64,000 bases of DNA from positions 31,323 to 95,322 of the forward strand of contig JABCYZ010000026.1 in the NCBI GenBank assembly GCA_013289955.1, read 5' to 3'. Shown here piece after piece: positions 1-8,216 of the stretch. The notes under the pieces were generated by a model. The model worked only from the letters and a program-made list of their open reading frames with translations. It was not told where the DNA came from and made no database searches. Within the stretch, counting starts at the first letter, position 1. Each line of letters opens with the position of its first letter. The stretch comes from Acidobacteriota bacterium (GTDB taxonomy: Bacteria > Acidobacteriota > Terriglobia > Acidiferrales > UBA7541). The translations under genes and the position numbers were made by a program.

Positions 1-174
1 TCTATAAGGCGCGCGTGAAGGTCGTGCCGTATGCGGACAGCAGTCGCCGTGGCTCCCATGGCATCTCCCCCTTACTTGGATGCGGCTTCCGCGAGAAGGA
101 TGCGCCGAAATGCGGCACCGACGAGGCTGGGTAGGGTACGATATTCCCCCTCTGGCATGAGGCTGTCAATCGAA

Positions 175-957
175 ATGAATGCGAAACTCGCGGGGACTTC
201 CGACGCTGCCATTGAATTTCGCGGCGTCAGCTACCACATCAACGATATTCCTGGCCGTGCCATCGTTTCCAAGGTTTCTTTAACCGTTTCCCGCGGCGAA
301 ACCCTCGTCCTCCTCGGCCGCAGCGGCAGCGGCAAAACCACCCTCCTCAAACTTGTCAACCGCATGCTGGTCCCCTCAGAAGGGCAGGTTCTCGTCGAAG
401 GCTGCCCCACCACCGAATGCGATCCCATTCGTCTCCGCCGCGGCATTGGCTACGTCATCCAAGAAGCCGGTCTCTTTCCACATTTCACCATTTCAGAAAA
501 CATTGCCCTCGTGCCCACTCTCGAAAAATGGGACCCCGCCCGCATCGCTTCCCGCGTCGCTGAACTACTCGAGCTAGTAGGTCTCAATCCGGCTGAATAT
601 TCCGCCCGCCACCCCCGCGAGCTTTCCGGCGGCCAACGCCAGCGCGTCGGCGTCGCCCGCGCACTTGCTGCCGACCCGCCCATCCTTCTCATGGACGAGC
701 CTTTCGGCGCCCTCGATCCCGTCACTCGTGCCGAACTTCAGCGGGAGTTCAGCGCCCTCGCTCGCCGCCTCAACAAAACGATCGTCTTCGTTACCCACGA
801 CATTCGCGAAGCTCTCCTTCTCGGCCGGCGGATCGCCCTCCTTCACTCCGGGCGCCTCGTCGCCCTCGCCTCTCCCTCGGATTTTCTCCGCCTCGATCAC
901 CCCGAAGTCCATGCCTTCACTGCCTCCGTCGTCATCCCCAGCGGAGTCTCTCAATGA
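175..957 (+). CDS. Osmoprotectant/quaternary-amine ABC transporter ATP-binding protein
   Basis: This is the cytoplasmic ATPase of an OpuC/OsmV-type importer that powers uptake of glycine betaine-like compounds. Walker A is GRSGSGKTT, the signature is LSGGQRQRV, Walker B is ILLMDEP and the switch histidine is in VTHD. The reading frame is open back to position 31, but family homology begins at IEFRGVSY, so an ATG at 175 (or 157) is the likely start. There is no C-terminal CBS pair, unlike some OpuA/ProV proteins. The stop overlaps the start of the permease gene by 4 bp, so the two are translationally coupled. The family call is firm; the exact substrate is inferred. Confidence 0.88.
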   Translation: MNAKLAGTSDAAIEFRGVSYHINDIPGRAIVSKVSLTVSRGETLVLLGRSGSGKTTLLKLVNRMLVPSEGQVLVEGCPTTECDPIRLRRGIGYVIQEAGLFPHFTISENIALVPTLEKWDPARIASRVAELLELVGLNPAEYSARHPRELSGGQRQRVGVARALAADPPILLMDEPFGALDPVTRAELQREFSALARRLNKTIVFVTHDIREALLLGRRIALLHSGRLVALASPSDFLRLDHPEVHAFTASVVIPSGVSQ

Positions 958-1586
958 CCGCCTGGAATTTCTTCCTTACCCACCGCTCCGAGATCCTCAG
1001 CGCTACGCTCGACCATCTCACGCTGGTACTCATCGCCATGGCTTTTGCCATCGCCATCGCCGTCCCCCTCGGCATGCTCATCGTCGAACATCGTCATCTC
1101 CGCACCCTGGCGCTAGGAATCGCCAGCGTTTTTCAAACGATTCCGAGTCTCGCGCTCTTCGGCTTCTTGATCCCCATCCCCTTCATCGGCGGCATCGGCC
1201 GCCGCACCGCGATCGTCGCCCTCGTTCTCTACGCACTGCTTCCCATCCTCCGCAACACCTACGTCGGCCTGACCAGCATCGATCCCGCCATCCTCGAAGC
1301 CGCCGAAGCCATGGGCATGACCACCACCCAAATCCTCCTCCGCGTCCGGGTGCCCCTCGCGCTCAGCATCATCCTCGCCGGTATCCGCACCGCCACCGTC
1401 ATCACCATCGGCGTCGCCACGATCGCCGCAGCGATCGGCGCCGGCGGCCTCGGCACCTTCATCTTCCGCGGCGTAGCCATGGTCAGCGACTCCGTCATCC
1501 TCGCCGGTGCCATCCCCGCCGCCCTCCTGGCCCTTCTCGCCGACCTCCTTCTAGGCCTCTTCGAACGCCGCCTAAAAGTCGTCTGA
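954..1586 (+). CDS. Osmoprotectant ABC transporter permease
   Basis: A 210-residue inner-membrane permease of the BPD_transp_1 type found in OpuCB/OsmW systems. It has about five to six hydrophobic helices. The EAA-like loop that docks the ATPase reads EAAEAMGMTTTQILLRVRVPLAL, at roughly residues 118-140. Its ATG overlaps the TGA of the ATPase gene, and the binding-protein gene follows 90 bp later. Only one permease gene is present, so the transporter probably uses a homodimer. The substrate is inferred from the neighbouring OpuAC-type binding protein. Confidence 0.88.
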   Translation: MTAWNFFLTHRSEILSATLDHLTLVLIAMAFAIAIAVPLGMLIVEHRHLRTLALGIASVFQTIPSLALFGFLIPIPFIGGIGRRTAIVALVLYALLPILRNTYVGLTSIDPAILEAAEAMGMTTTQILLRVRVPLALSIILAGIRTATVITIGVATIAAAIGAGGLGTFIFRGVAMVSDSVILAGAIPAALLALLADLLLGLFERRLKVV

Positions 1587-1675
1587 TCTCTCCCTCCTCT
1601 CTCTGATCCCTGTGTTCTCCGCTTCCTCTGTGTTAAATTCCTTCTTTCCATCCATCATGAGAAACGCATCCTGAA

Positions 1676-2584
1676 ATGCGCCAGAATCTCTTCCGAACCC
1701 TTTACCTGCTCTATTTCCTTTGCCTCCTCAACCTCCTTTACCTCTCGGCCGCCTGCCGCAAGCCCGCTCCGCCTCACCTAACCATCGGCTCTAAATTTTT
1801 CACCGAGCAAGTCATCCTCGCCGAACTCCTCGCCCAGCACATCGAATCCCGCACCCACATCCCGGTCGAACGCAAAACGAATCTCGGCGGCACGCTCCTG
1901 GTCCACAAGGCCCTCCTCGCGGGCGATCTCGATCTCTATGTCGAATACACCGGCACGGCCCTTACTGCCGTCCTCAACGAATCCCCCGGCACCGACGGCT
2001 CCCCGACGATCTACAACCGCGTCAAACAGCAATATTCCCAGCGCTTCCAACTCGATGTTACGGAACCTCTCGGCTTCGAAAACACTTTCGCCATGGTCAT
2101 TCGCGGCGACGACGCGCGAACTCTCCATCTCCGCACCATGTCCGACCTCTCCCCTATCGCGCCCAAATGGCACGCCGGCGTAGGCTACGAATTCCTGGAA
2201 CGCCCGGACGGCTTCCCCGGCTGGAGCGCCCGCTACAATCTCCATTTCGCCGCCGCTCCCAACGTCATGGACCTCGGCCTCCTCTACCGCGCCCTCGTCG
2301 ATCATCAAGTCGACATCGCCGCCGGCAATTCCACCGACGGCCTGATCGACTCGCTCCATCTCGTCGTTCTCGAGGACGATCTCCGCTATTTCCCGCCCTA
2401 CGACGCCGTCCCCATTGTCCGCCGCTCCGCCCTCGAAAAATTTCCTCAACTCCGCGCCGCTCTCGCCGATCTTCACAACAAACTCACCGCCGACGACATG
2501 CGCCATCTCAACGCCCAAGTCGACGCCGACCTGCGCGACGTCGCGGCCGTCGTCCGCGCCTTCCGCGCCGCAAAAAATCTATAA
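1676..2584 (+). CDS. Osmoprotectant ABC transporter substrate-binding lipoprotein
   Basis: A 302-residue OpuAC-family (OsmF/YehZ-like) binding protein. The N-terminus is a lipoprotein signal with a hydrophobic core and a lipobox LSAAC, putting the acylated Cys near residue 27. The mature part starts with LTIGSKFFTEQVILAELLAQ, the usual opening of this family. It should capture the quaternary-amine substrate in the periplasm and deliver it to the upstream permease. It completes an ATPase-permease-binding protein operon. The specific ligand cannot be read from the sequence. Confidence 0.87.
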   Translation: MRQNLFRTLYLLYFLCLLNLLYLSAACRKPAPPHLTIGSKFFTEQVILAELLAQHIESRTHIPVERKTNLGGTLLVHKALLAGDLDLYVEYTGTALTAVLNESPGTDGSPTIYNRVKQQYSQRFQLDVTEPLGFENTFAMVIRGDDARTLHLRTMSDLSPIAPKWHAGVGYEFLERPDGFPGWSARYNLHFAAAPNVMDLGLLYRALVDHQVDIAAGNSTDGLIDSLHLVVLEDDLRYFPPYDAVPIVRRSALEKFPQLRAALADLHNKLTADDMRHLNAQVDADLRDVAAVVRAFRAAKNL

Positions 2585-2769
2585 TCGCGAAACCAAACGT
2601 TTGCCAGAACGCATCTAATCCCTGTGTGCGCTTCAGGGCCGAAGTCCAGAAAGCAACTTTAGGGGCGCACTTGCCTTCTTTTCGTCGTAAGCTTAACGGG
2701 CCACCAGCACCACGCAGCAAATATCCCGGCCATAGCAATACAAAACAAAATCGTTTTTCGGAGGCTTGA

Positions 2770-3282
2770 ATGAAATCTCTTCTAGGACTTCTTGCTCTGC
2801 TCTTGCTTTCCACCGTTCCGGCACTCGCGCAAGAAAAACACGCCGCTCCGCCGCCTCACCCTCCGGCCCACGGTCCCGCGCCGGCCAGGGCTAACGCTCA
2901 TCCGGTCGAAAATCGAAACTATGCCGACAAAGCGGGCCATCCGAACGCCCCTCACGTCCACTCCAACGGCAAATGGGTCGGCCACGACACTGGCAAGAAC
3001 GATCCTCACTACCATGTCGACCATCCCTGGGCTCACGGCCGCTTTTCCGGCGGCTTCGGCCCTAGCCACGTCTGGCGCATCGAAGGCGGCAATCGCGAAC
3101 GCTTCTGGTTCGGCGGCTTCGCCTTCAGCATCTTCCCCGCCGACTACGGCTTCTGCGACGACTGGAACTGGGGCACCGATCAAATTGTTGTCTACGAAGA
3201 CCCCGATCACGACGGCCTGTACCTTGCCTACAACGTCCGTCTAGGCACCTACTGCCACGTCGAATACCTCGGGGCCGCATAG
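2770..3282 (+). CDS. Small secreted His/Pro-rich protein of unknown function
   Basis: A 170-residue protein with a clear Sec signal peptide (cleavage after ALAQ, about residue 21). A Pro/His/Ala-rich linker with several HPP- and PHAH-like stretches follows, then a compact C-terminal domain rich in Trp, Phe and Asp. Two Cys lie in the C-terminal domain (in FCDDW and TYCHV) and could pair. A GGAGG-like element lies just before the ATG. The many histidines could bind metal, but nothing shows this. I do not recognise a family. The downstream hairpin suggests a monocistronic unit. Confidence 0.75.
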   Translation: MKSLLGLLALLLLSTVPALAQEKHAAPPPHPPAHGPAPARANAHPVENRNYADKAGHPNAPHVHSNGKWVGHDTGKNDPHYHVDHPWAHGRFSGGFGPSHVWRIEGGNRERFWFGGFAFSIFPADYGFCDDWNWGTDQIVVYEDPDHDGLYLAYNVRLGTYCHVEYLGAA

Positions 3283-3325
3283 CCCGCCGCGCCCGCGTAT
3301 CGCGCAACCAGAACGTGGCACAACC

Positions 3326-3360
3326 AGAGAGGGGCACGCCCGCCGTGCCCCCTCTCTCTT
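3326..3360 (+). terminator. Long hairpin, probable transcription terminator
   Basis: Arms 3326-3338 (AGAGAGGGGCACG) and 3344-3357 (CGTGCCCCCTCTCT) pair along their whole length with one bulged C, around a 5-nt loop. A short pyrimidine tract ending in TT follows. It lies 44 bp after the stop of the secreted-protein gene. A U-run is nearly absent, so it may be a palindromic repeat that only assists termination. Confidence 0.5.
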
Positions 3361-3763
3361 GGAGGCACTGCCGCCTCTGCCAGTACGAATAGTCATCTCA
3401 ACGTCAAAGAGACATTCGCCGTGCTTTTCCCGCGGCTCTGTAAGTAACCGCAACGACCCGACGGGTCTCGCCTCTATCTCAAGCGAACGCAAGTACCTCC
3501 AAATGAACCGCTTAGCTGCCTAGTGTAAGTTTTCTCCCGTTCTAAAGGGTTCCTTGGATTTGTCCCTGAACCTCTTTCCTGCACTTTAGAAAGGAAGGAG
3601 AGCAGTCAGGCGAGACACTTCGACAAATTGAGGGCTGGCCAAAACGCGCGCATGAGAATTCTTGTATGCGAATGAAACAAACGGTTTTTCCTCGTCTCGG
3701 GTTGGCCCGATTTCGCCTGACCGTATCGAATTTATAGAAAAAATCTATCAGGAGGAAAGTCGG
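3361..3763. other. Intergenic region, about 400 bp, no gene seen
   Basis: I find no convincing coding region here. The reading frame of the next gene is open upstream to 3662, but those codons precede a strong AGGAGGAAAG ribosome site at about 3750-3759, so they are most likely the untranslated leader. No -35/-10 pair was convincing. The region probably holds the promoter for the surface-protein/sortase cassette. Confidence 0.4.
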
Positions 3764-4519
3764 ATGAAAGCATACAAAGTGTTGTTTGTCCTGTTTGCAG
3801 CTACCCTATGGAGCGCTACGGTCCTGCCCCCCGCGCACGCGGATACCTACAACAAGAAGACCATCATCACCTTCAGTCAAGACGTGGAAATTCCCGGGAA
3901 AATTCTTCCTGCCGGAACCTACACTTTTGCACTCCTAGATTCTCCCGCCGACCGTCACATCGTTCAGATCTACGATGCCGATGGAACCCATCTCATCACC
4001 ACTGTCCTGGCCATCAATGACTATCGCTTGAAACCCACGGGCGACACCGTCATAAAGTTCAGTGAACGCCCGGGCGATTCTCCCGAAGCTTTGCGCGCCT
4101 GGTTTTTCCCCGGCGACAATTTCGGACAAGAATTCGTCTACCCAAAGGAACGAGCCATTCAGCTTGCTCAGACCAACCAAAGCGCGGTTCCCTCCGTTGG
4201 CGTTAACACTCTAGACGACAGCTCGATGCAAACAGCTCCCATCGCCGCCGTTACGCCTGAAAAGAAAGAAGTGGAAGTAACGTCGGCCTTCCAGACGAGC
4301 GCGTCCACTGAGCCAGTCGCAACCCCCGCGCCCGCCGCCGCCCCCGTAACTCCTGCGCCGGCCGAGGTAGGGACTCCCGCGTCTGCGCAAACTGCGCCGG
4401 TGACAGAAACCAACGAACTGCCCCAAACGGCAAGCTCCATGCCGCTCGTCGCGCTGCTGGGCGGGTTGGCCATTGGTCTTGCTCTTGGCCTGAAGCTTAT
4501 ACTTAGGTCCGTTTCCTAA
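3764..4519 (+). CDS. Secreted surface protein with C-terminal LPQTA sortase signal
   Basis: The start at 3764 follows a strong AGGAGG site. The 251-residue product has a signal peptide (about 1-26, AHA cleavage). A globular domain to about residue 140 has a FSQDVEIPGKILPAGTYTF motif like acidobacterial secreted beta-sandwich proteins. A low-complexity Pro/Ala/Thr stalk covers about 170-215. The C-terminus is LPQTA (219-223), then a hydrophobic helix and an arginine near the end. This tripartite tail is a sortase sorting signal of the LPxTA kind used by class D enzymes. A sortase gene lies 1.1 kb downstream on the same strand, which supports the reading. Cargo function is unknown. Confidence 0.78.
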   Translation: MKAYKVLFVLFAATLWSATVLPPAHADTYNKKTIITFSQDVEIPGKILPAGTYTFALLDSPADRHIVQIYDADGTHLITTVLAINDYRLKPTGDTVIKFSERPGDSPEALRAWFFPGDNFGQEFVYPKERAIQLAQTNQSAVPSVGVNTLDDSSMQTAPIAAVTPEKKEVEVTSAFQTSASTEPVATPAPAAAPVTPAPAEVGTPASAQTAPVTETNELPQTASSMPLVALLGGLAIGLALGLKLILRSVS

Positions 4520-4585
4520 ACGATCGCAAAGCTTCGCGGCAGGACTTGGCCACCATGTCACGTCCTGCCGCGAGAAAGCATCTCC

Positions 4586-5587
4586 TTGATTTCCAACTCA
4601 CCTCGATTCGGCCACCCCACGGGCAAACCGCTCTTGGTCCTTGCCCTTTCCCTGCTCCTGACTGCCAGTCCTGTTTGCTCTGAGTCGCTTGCGGGAAAGC
4701 GTTCCACTCCCGCTCAAGACCAAACGAAAATCGCGGTGAGCAGCAGCCTCGTCCTTCTCCCCGTCAATGTCACTGATTCCCGCGGAGCATTTGTCGCCGG
4801 CCTGAAGCAGGAAGATTTCCACGTATTGGAAGATGGCCAACTACAAAATCTCACGGTTTTCGACGAACGGGACACGCCCGTAGCCGTCGGGCTCATCGTG
4901 GACCACAGCAGGAGCATGCGTGCCAAGCTCCGAGGCGTCGCGGCGGCGATCACTGCCTTTGCGCATTCGAGCAATCCCCAGGATCAAATGTTCGTTGTGG
5001 ATTTCAATGACGACGTTTCCGTCGAACTCATGAAGGGAAAAGCTTTTTCGAACGATCCTGAGGAACTCGAGGAAGCGCTGAACGCCGTCTCTGCGCGCGG
5101 ACGAACGGCGCTCTATGACGCCGTTAGCGAGGGACTTCGGCACTTGCAGTACTCCCACCTCGAAAAAAAAGCCCTCATCATTATCAGTGACGGCGGAGAC
5201 AACGCCAGCCACCTCAAGTATCCGCAGGTTCTCGCCGAGGCCCGCCAATCCCAGGCCGTCATCTATTCCATCGCTTTGCTGGGTTCAGACAACGAGGAAG
5301 AAAATCCGAATCTTCTCAAGCGCCTGTGCAAGGATACCGGAGGGATCGCTTACTTCCCGGCCCGGGGAGAAACCGTCGCCACCGTGTCAGCAGCGATTGC
5401 TCGCGACCTTCGCGAGCAGTACATGATCGGCTATCCACCCCAGAATGTGAACCGCACGGATGCTTTTCGGAAGGTCGAAGTCAAGGTCACGTCGCCCGGC
5501 CAAGGCCAGTTGCGCGTGCGCACGCGCCGGGGCTATTCGCCCGCCCCGGAAAAGCAGCCGGCAGCGCAGTCGGAGCCGGGCACATGA
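4586..5587 (+). CDS. Secreted VWA-domain protein (acidobacterial VWFA-related)
   Basis: A 333-residue exported protein starting at a TTG codon. After a signal peptide there is a short beta-rich region with LPVNVTDSRGAFVAGLKQEDFHVLEDGQLQ, typical of the acidobacterial VWFA-related family. A von Willebrand A domain follows, with MIDAS residues DHSRS at 106-110. VWA domains bind Mg2+ and mediate protein contacts. It has no sorting signal of its own. It lies between the LPQTA protein and the sortase, and its stop overlaps the sortase start by 4 bp, so it is probably co-expressed with the surface cassette. A role in surface adhesion or assembly is inferred. Confidence 0.82.
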   Translation: MISNSPRFGHPTGKPLLVLALSLLLTASPVCSESLAGKRSTPAQDQTKIAVSSSLVLLPVNVTDSRGAFVAGLKQEDFHVLEDGQLQNLTVFDERDTPVAVGLIVDHSRSMRAKLRGVAAAITAFAHSSNPQDQMFVVDFNDDVSVELMKGKAFSNDPEELEEALNAVSARGRTALYDAVSEGLRHLQYSHLEKKALIIISDGGDNASHLKYPQVLAEARQSQAVIYSIALLGSDNEEENPNLLKRLCKDTGGIAYFPARGETVATVSAAIARDLREQYMIGYPPQNVNRTDAFRKVEVKVTSPGQGQLRVRTRRGYSPAPEKQPAAQSEPGT

Positions 5588-6219
5588 GGAATTCGCTCGC
5601 GCTATCCCCACAAGAACTCACGAAAAAGCGAAGGGGTATCCTGCGTATTGCTAGCCGCTCCTTATTCGCTTTCGGCGTCCTCGCGTTGGCTTATGCCAGC
5701 TTCCTCTTCGCTGATGCACATCTCTATCAGGCAGAACAGATCCAGCTGCTTGAAAAGCCCAGCCCTTCCGAACGCGGCCTTCCCGTGCCGCCGCCTCTGG
5801 CCGAAGGCGGTGTGCTTGGTGAAATTTCAGTGCCTCGCTTGCAACTGGATGCGGTCGTCGTTCAGGGCGATTCGCCCGCCGATCTGGATCGCGCCGTGGG
5901 CCACCTTTCAAATTCCGCTCTGCCTGGTGAACAGGGCAACGTTGCACTGGCCGCGCACCGCGACACTTTTTTCCGTCCCCTGCGCAACATTCGTGTCGGC
6001 GACGAAATAAAATTCAAAACGCGCAAGCGCAGCTTTGACTACGTCGTCGAGTCCATGGAAATCGTTACCCCCGCCGACGTCAGCGTATTAGAGCCCTCCA
6101 CCGGGCACGACTTGACTTTGCTCACATGCTATCCGTTTCACTACATAGGCTCCGCGCCAAAGCGCTTCGTAGTCTTCGCGCGCGAAATCGGCCGAACGAG
6201 CAGCTCGCCGCCGAACTAA
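5584..6219 (+). CDS. Class D-like sortase (transpeptidase)
   Basis: The 211-residue product has an N-terminal membrane anchor (about 25-45) and a sortase barrel. Catalytic residues are His125 in AAHRD, Cys182 in TLLTC and Arg194 in APKRF, all present. Length and the TLLTCYP motif fit class D, whose known members prefer LPNTA-type signals. The matching LPQTA protein lies 1.1 kb upstream in the same gene set. The ATG overlaps the TGA of the VWA gene. The frame is open further upstream, but only by running through the VWA gene. What a sortase joins its substrate to in a Gram-negative envelope is not evident. Confidence 0.88.
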   Translation: MRNSLALSPQELTKKRRGILRIASRSLFAFGVLALAYASFLFADAHLYQAEQIQLLEKPSPSERGLPVPPPLAEGGVLGEISVPRLQLDAVVVQGDSPADLDRAVGHLSNSALPGEQGNVALAAHRDTFFRPLRNIRVGDEIKFKTRKRSFDYVVESMEIVTPADVSVLEPSTGHDLTLLTCYPFHYIGSAPKRFVVFAREIGRTSSSPPN

Positions 6220-6324
6220 AGTGGGTTCACGCCAGGCCCGTCCAGCCTAATAATCCGGCACAGACCGCCGCCCCAACCGCCTTCCCCGTACTTGCCAGGA
6301 CCCCACTCGAAAGTCGAACTACCG

Positions 6325-6344
6325 GGGCACGATGCATCGTGCCC
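6325..6344. repeat. Perfect 20-bp palindrome
   Basis: GGGCACGATGCATCGTGCCC reads identically on both strands. It lies in the 274-bp gap between the sortase and the S10 peptidase gene. A loop-free palindrome like this can form a hairpin in RNA or a protein-binding site in DNA. Other intergenic gaps of the window hold palindromes with different sequences. Confidence 0.7.
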
Positions 6345-6493
6345 TTCCTGGTTCGGCTCTCCAGGATTCTCGCCTGCCTGCCCTAAGGGCTGCCGGAGGG
6401 TCGACTCGCTTTGACTCTGCCGCCCCAGCAACATACAATCCCGCGGGCTCGCGATATTCGTCGCAATCCAACTTCCCAGCTGGGGGCAACCGA

Positions 6494-8056
6494 ATGAAAA
6501 AGTTTTTCTCTATTTTTGCCGCAGGATTATTCTTGTTGTTCGGGCAAGCAGCGCGCGTAGCCGCGCAAGCGCCGGAAGGGCGCGCGCCAGAAGCCAAAGC
6601 ACCGGACAAGTGCGACGCGGCAGCCACCAAAGAAGAATCGTCGGTCACCGATCACAGCATTAGACTCGGCAGCCAAAGCATCCCCTACAAAGCCACCGCC
6701 AGCACCACGCTTCTCAAAAACGACAAAGGGGACGCCACCGGTCTTCTCTACTCCGTCGCTTACACGCGGAGCGACGTCAAAGATCCCACCACGCGCCCCG
6801 TCTCCTTCCTCTACAACGGCGGCCCCGGCTCCGCCACGATGTGGCTCCACATGGGCGCTTTCGGCCCTCGCCGCGCCTGGACTGTCGACGGCAGCTTCAC
6901 TGCGCCTGCTCCCTACAAACTCGTCGACAACGGCGAAAGCCTCCTCGACAAAACCGATCTCGTCTTCATTGATGCCATGGGCACCGGCTACAGCCACGCC
7001 GTCTGCAAAGCTACGGAAAAGGATTTTTACGGTGTCGACGAGGACGTCGAAGCCTTCGCGCAATTCATCGTCACCTACCTCAGCCGCAACGATCGCTGGA
7101 ACTCTCCGAAATTTCTGATCGGCGAAAGTTACGGTACCTTCCGCTCCGCCGCTCTCGGCAACTACTTGCAGCAGCACGACACCGTTCACCTCAACGGCAT
7201 CGTCCTGATCTCTTCCGTACTCGATCTTTCCACCATCACCTTTCCCACCGGCGACGACCGCTCCTATATCTACTACCTTCCAAGCTACGCCGCCGTCGCC
7301 TGGTATCACAAAGTCTTGAAAGACCGCCCCGCCGATTTGCCCGGCTTCATCGAAGAGGCCCGCAAGTACGCGCAAGGCGACTACGCCGCCGCGCTTTTCA
7401 AAGGCGCCGAACTTTCTTCGAGCGAAAAGGCTGCTGTCGCGAAAAGGCTTTCCTATTTCACGGGCCTTAGCGAGGACTATCTCGGCAGAGCCGATCTCCG
7501 CGTAAATCTCTCTCAATTCATGGCCGAACTCCAGCGCAGCCGCGGCCTCACGACCGGCCGGATTGACGCCCGTTTCACCGGTTATACGTTTGATCTGCTC
7601 GAGGAAAACGCCCAGGGGGATCCCGAAGGGCCAGCCGTTGGCGGCGCGTATACGGCGCTCATCAACGCCTACAATCACGAAGAACTGAAGTTCGGCAAAG
7701 ACAAGATCTACCACAACACCAGCGGCGGAGGTGGCGGCTGGAATTTTACGCGCCAGCAGCGTGGCGGCCGCGGAGGATTTTTCCCCAGTGGCCCGAATGT
7801 CGAGGGCGATCTCGCGCAAGCCATGGTCACCAATCCCAGGCTCCTCGTGCAGGTGGAGAACGGTTATTACGACATGGCCACGCCGTTCTTTGCCACTGAA
7901 TTCACTATGGAGCACCTCGGCCTGCCAGCCGACCTCCAGAAAAACGTCAAACTCGACTACTACAACGCCGGCCACATGATGTACCTCCACGACGAGGATC
8001 GCGTCAGCCTGCACGACCATATCGCGGGCTTCATCGACCGCGCCACAAAGCCGTAG
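6494..8056 (+). CDS. Secreted S10-family serine carboxypeptidase-like protein
   Basis: The start at 6494 gives a 520-residue product with a signal peptide (MKKFFSIFAAGLFLLFG, cleavage near AAQ). The S10 oxyanion motif is NGGPGSATMWLHMG. The catalytic triad is readable: Ser212 in GESYG, Asp460 in NGYYDMATP and His494 in AGHMMY. The frame is open 54 codons upstream, but those residues lack export character. Known S10 enzymes remove C-terminal residues and work at acid pH; bacterial members are mostly uncharacterised. The insertion with QQRGGRGGF near residue 420 is Gly/Arg-rich. It appears to be monocistronic. Confidence 0.87.
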   Translation: MKKFFSIFAAGLFLLFGQAARVAAQAPEGRAPEAKAPDKCDAAATKEESSVTDHSIRLGSQSIPYKATASTTLLKNDKGDATGLLYSVAYTRSDVKDPTTRPVSFLYNGGPGSATMWLHMGAFGPRRAWTVDGSFTAPAPYKLVDNGESLLDKTDLVFIDAMGTGYSHAVCKATEKDFYGVDEDVEAFAQFIVTYLSRNDRWNSPKFLIGESYGTFRSAALGNYLQQHDTVHLNGIVLISSVLDLSTITFPTGDDRSYIYYLPSYAAVAWYHKVLKDRPADLPGFIEEARKYAQGDYAAALFKGAELSSSEKAAVAKRLSYFTGLSEDYLGRADLRVNLSQFMAELQRSRGLTTGRIDARFTGYTFDLLEENAQGDPEGPAVGGAYTALINAYNHEELKFGKDKIYHNTSGGGGGWNFTRQQRGGRGGFFPSGPNVEGDLAQAMVTNPRLLVQVENGYYDMATPFFATEFTMEHLGLPADLQKNVKLDYYNAGHMMYLHDEDRVSLHDHIAGFIDRATKP

Positions 8057-8216
8057 GGACGGACTCCGCTCCCTGCTCCTGGATCGAAAAGGATACGAGG
8101 AGCTGACAAAGCGGGATGACGCCGAACGGGAATTGGAAAAGCGCAGGGTTTTCCGTTCGGCGCTAAAACGGGAACTCACTCAATAAGGAGAAATCAGTGA
8201 GAAGAGATCTGGCCCG

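Noticed and set aside
665..1606. Plus-strand frame overlapping the transporter ATPase and permease
   Set aside because: It is Ser/Pro/Arg-rich and runs out of frame through two clear genes.
6527..8179. Minus-strand open frame of 550 codons opposite the S10 peptidase
   Set aside because: The plus-strand peptidase has a signal peptide and full catalytic triad; the antisense product is Gly/Val/Glu/Arg-rich with no family character.
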